A program made the position numbers and the translations under genes. Source: Cupriavidus sp. (lineage in GTDB: Bacteria > Pseudomonadota > Gammaproteobacteria > Burkholderiales > Burkholderiaceae). Taken from it: a stretch of DNA of 64,000 nucleotides. Positions 62,709 to 64,000 of the stretch are shown piece by piece (the first letter of the stretch is position 1; each line of letters begins with the position of its first letter). The stretch spans positions 121,879 to 185,878 of the forward strand of contig JAPSLP010000004.1 in assembly GCA_031180665.1 (NCBI GenBank). Direction: 5' to 3'. A model generated the notes under the pieces. It was given only the letters and a program-made list of their open reading frames with translations. It was not told the DNA's origin and made no database searches.

Positions 62709-63050
62709 GAAAGCTCCGTGGGGCGAGAGGGTGGTTCTTGAAGCTCGACCGTCCTTCGGGTGGGGGTCTAAACGGTATACTATATTCCGTAAGGGGATGT
62801 CGCCAAGCGAAATCGTATACGGATATACGCTGATACCGGAGTCGGGTGAGGTGTCGGAAAACCGCACCAGGACTGGGATGAGTGCGGGTGGGGGAGCACC
62901 TTTACGGTGCCTCGCGCGACGAATCAGTTTGCCTTTTGTTCGGTGCGTTATGTAGACTGTATACCAATAAACGCTGCGCAGGTATGCGACTACTGTGCAG
63001 TCGACGTGACGCCCGCATCGCGGCCGTCAGTCTCCAACCAGCTTGTCCTC
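62709..63050. other. Divergent promoter region with repeated GTATAC boxes
   Basis: No gene. Contains GGTATAC at 62774-62780, GTATAC at 62815-62820 and GTATACC at 62959-62965. The first and last are inverted with respect to each other and are each palindromic at the core. These may be operator sites shared by the permease operon and the TSUP gene; the regulator is unknown. Confidence 0.4.
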
Positions 63051-63848
63051 ATGACGACCACGTTGCCCGCGCTGATTGCCAGTCTGTTGCCGACGCTGTC
63101 GCCGGCCACGTCGTTGCTGCCGGCCGTGCCGCTGTCCGAGTACGGTTGGATGGGCGCGACGATTTTCGCGGGTGCCTGCCTGCAGGGCGTTGGGGGCATC
63201 GGCTTCGCGATGCTGGCGGCGCCGTTGGCCGCCATCTTCTTTCCGCAGCTGGTGCCGGGACCGCTGCTGGCGATGGGCGGTTGCCTGTCGCTGCTGGCCG
63301 CGCTGCGCGAGCGCGAGGCGATCGCGTGGCGGCTGACGGGAACGGCGCTGCTCGGCCGCGCGATGGGCGGCCTGATCGGCGTGCTGGCCATTGCCTGGCT
63401 GCGCCCGCAGTGGCTCGCGGTGGCGTTCTCGCTGTCGATCCTGCTGGCGGTGGCGCTCAGTGCCTTGGGCTGGCGCGTGCGGCCGTCCGCCGGCAACCTC
63501 GCGATCGCGGGCACTGCGTCCGGCTTCATGGCGACGCTGACGTCGGCCGGCGCGCCGCCCTTTGCCATCGTGATGCAACACATGACCCCGGCCGCGATGC
63601 GCGCGACCGTCGGTTGCATCCTCGGTGGCGGCGCCGTGTTGTCACTGGCGATGCTGGCCAGTGCGGGCCGCTTCGGTATTGCAGACCTGACGCTGAGCGC
63701 GCTGCTCGCGCCGTTCCTGCTCGCCGGCTTTGCGGTGTCCAGCCGACTCAAGACGCGTGTCTCGGCCGCGGCCGTGCGCCGGCTGCTATTGGCCCTGTGT
63801 GCGGCGGGAGCGATCGCCGTGCTGGTGCGGGTGGCGCTGCAGGGTTGA
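63051..63848 (+). CDS. Sulfite exporter TauE/SafE (TSUP) family permease
   Basis: The 265-aa membrane protein has about eight helices. It has the TSUP pattern of two similar halves: GACLQGVGGIGFAMLAAPLA in the first and GTASGFMATLTSAGAPPFAI in the second, both with the Gly-rich helix motif. The family moves sulfite, sulfonates or other organic anions. Start at the ATG at 63051; upstream codons of the open frame lie in the promoter region. A CCGACT repeat begins 25 bp after the stop. Confidence 0.82.
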   Translation: MTTTLPALIASLLPTLSPATSLLPAVPLSEYGWMGATIFAGACLQGVGGIGFAMLAAPLAAIFFPQLVPGPLLAMGGCLSLLAALREREAIAWRLTGTALLGRAMGGLIGVLAIAWLRPQWLAVAFSLSILLAVALSALGWRVRPSAGNLAIAGTASGFMATLTSAGAPPFAIVMQHMTPAAMRATVGCILGGGAVLSLAMLASAGRFGIADLTLSALLAPFLLAGFAVSSRLKTRVSAAAVRRLLLALCAAGAIAVLVRVALQG

Positions 63849-63873
63849 GCCCGGGAGCCGTTCGGACTCGACA

Positions 63874-64000
63874 CCGACTCCGACTCCGACTCCGACTCCG
63901 ACTCCGACTCCGACTCCGACTCCGACTCCGACTCCGACTCCGACTCCGACTCCGACTCCGACTCCGACTCCGACTCCGACTCCGACTCCGACTCCGACTC
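63874..64000 (+). repeat. (CCGACT)21+ hexanucleotide repeat, cut by the window end
   Basis: At least 21 perfect CCGACT units run from 63874 to the end of the window. If read as protein the frames give Ser-Asp, Asp-Ser or Pro-Thr-type dipeptide repeats, so it may belong to the next gene or be intergenic. The true length is not visible. Confidence 0.95.

Overview
The window looks like chromosomal DNA of a GC-rich betaproteobacterium of the Burkholderiaceae, most like Cupriavidus. The grounds are the high G+C with strong third-position bias in most genes, three periplasmic Bug (TctC-type) receptors, Burkholderia-type porin and LysR/GntR regulators, and a complete aerobic benzoyl-CoA (box) pathway. 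I see no rRNA, tRNA, CRISPR array, insertion sequence, integrase or replication origin.

Layout. 1-4.4 kb: housekeeping or accessory enzymes (GDPD phosphodiesterase, GNAT, VOC protein, a ParD-like/methionine aminopeptidase pair, an isochorismatase-fold protein, YggL). 4.4-9.2 kb: a lower-GC, island-like stretch holding a three-gene minus-strand cassette (ParB/Srx-domain protein, D12-class adenine methyltransferase, three-helix membrane protein) next to about 0.9 kb with no convincing gene. This cassette is the best candidate for an undescribed, possibly anti-phage, system. 9.2-19.9 kb: a VOC gene with a hexanucleotide-repeat tail, a LysR/PLP-enzyme/Bug unit, an uncharacterised protein with a PD-(D/E)XK-like motif set, nitronate monooxygenase, a LysR regulator, a 42-bp minisatellite between palindromic repeats, an MFS permease and a PhnB-like protein.

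20.0-31.3 kb: benzoate catabolism. One minus-strand set (DUF4863, boxD, benzoate-CoA ligase, alpha/beta hydrolase, AAHS transporter) diverges from boxC-boxB-boxA. Benzoate is imported, ligated to CoA, epoxidised by BoxAB, ring-opened by BoxC and oxidised by BoxD. The shared promoter region carries TGCA-N6-TGCA-type sites like those described for BoxR/BzdR regulators, but no boxR is in the window. 31.3-37.7 kb: a second CoA-ester cluster (CaiB-type CoA transferase, Bug receptor, acyl-CoA dehydrogenase, AMP-forming ligase, divergent LysR) of unknown substrate. 37.8-42.0 kb: LysE exporter, a small exported protein, a Fur-box-preceded TonB receptor, DUF2062.

42.1-55.4 kb: a ureide (allantoate/ureidoglycolate) cluster with a peptide-type ABC importer whose two ATPases are fused, an MFS permease, a DUF3830 protein, allantoicase, porin, AllE-like cupin, divergent FadR-type GntR regulator, ureidoglycolate lyase and a DctA-like symporter. 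Four copies of a CTGGT-N3-ACCAG-like palindrome lie in front of the transcription units, so this looks like one regulon. 55.5-59.3 kb: an IlvD/Edd dehydratase with a GntR regulator and a divergent Bug receptor. 59.6-63.9 kb: a 61-aa protein with a clear promoter and terminator, then a permease followed by two [2Fe-2S] ferredoxins sandwiching an unrecognised 97-aa protein, then a TSUP permease.

Short tandem repeats recur across the window (periods 6, 6, 12, 15, 15, 15, 23, 24, 42 and 42 bp). Several straddle start or stop codons. A (CCGACT)n array runs off the right end.
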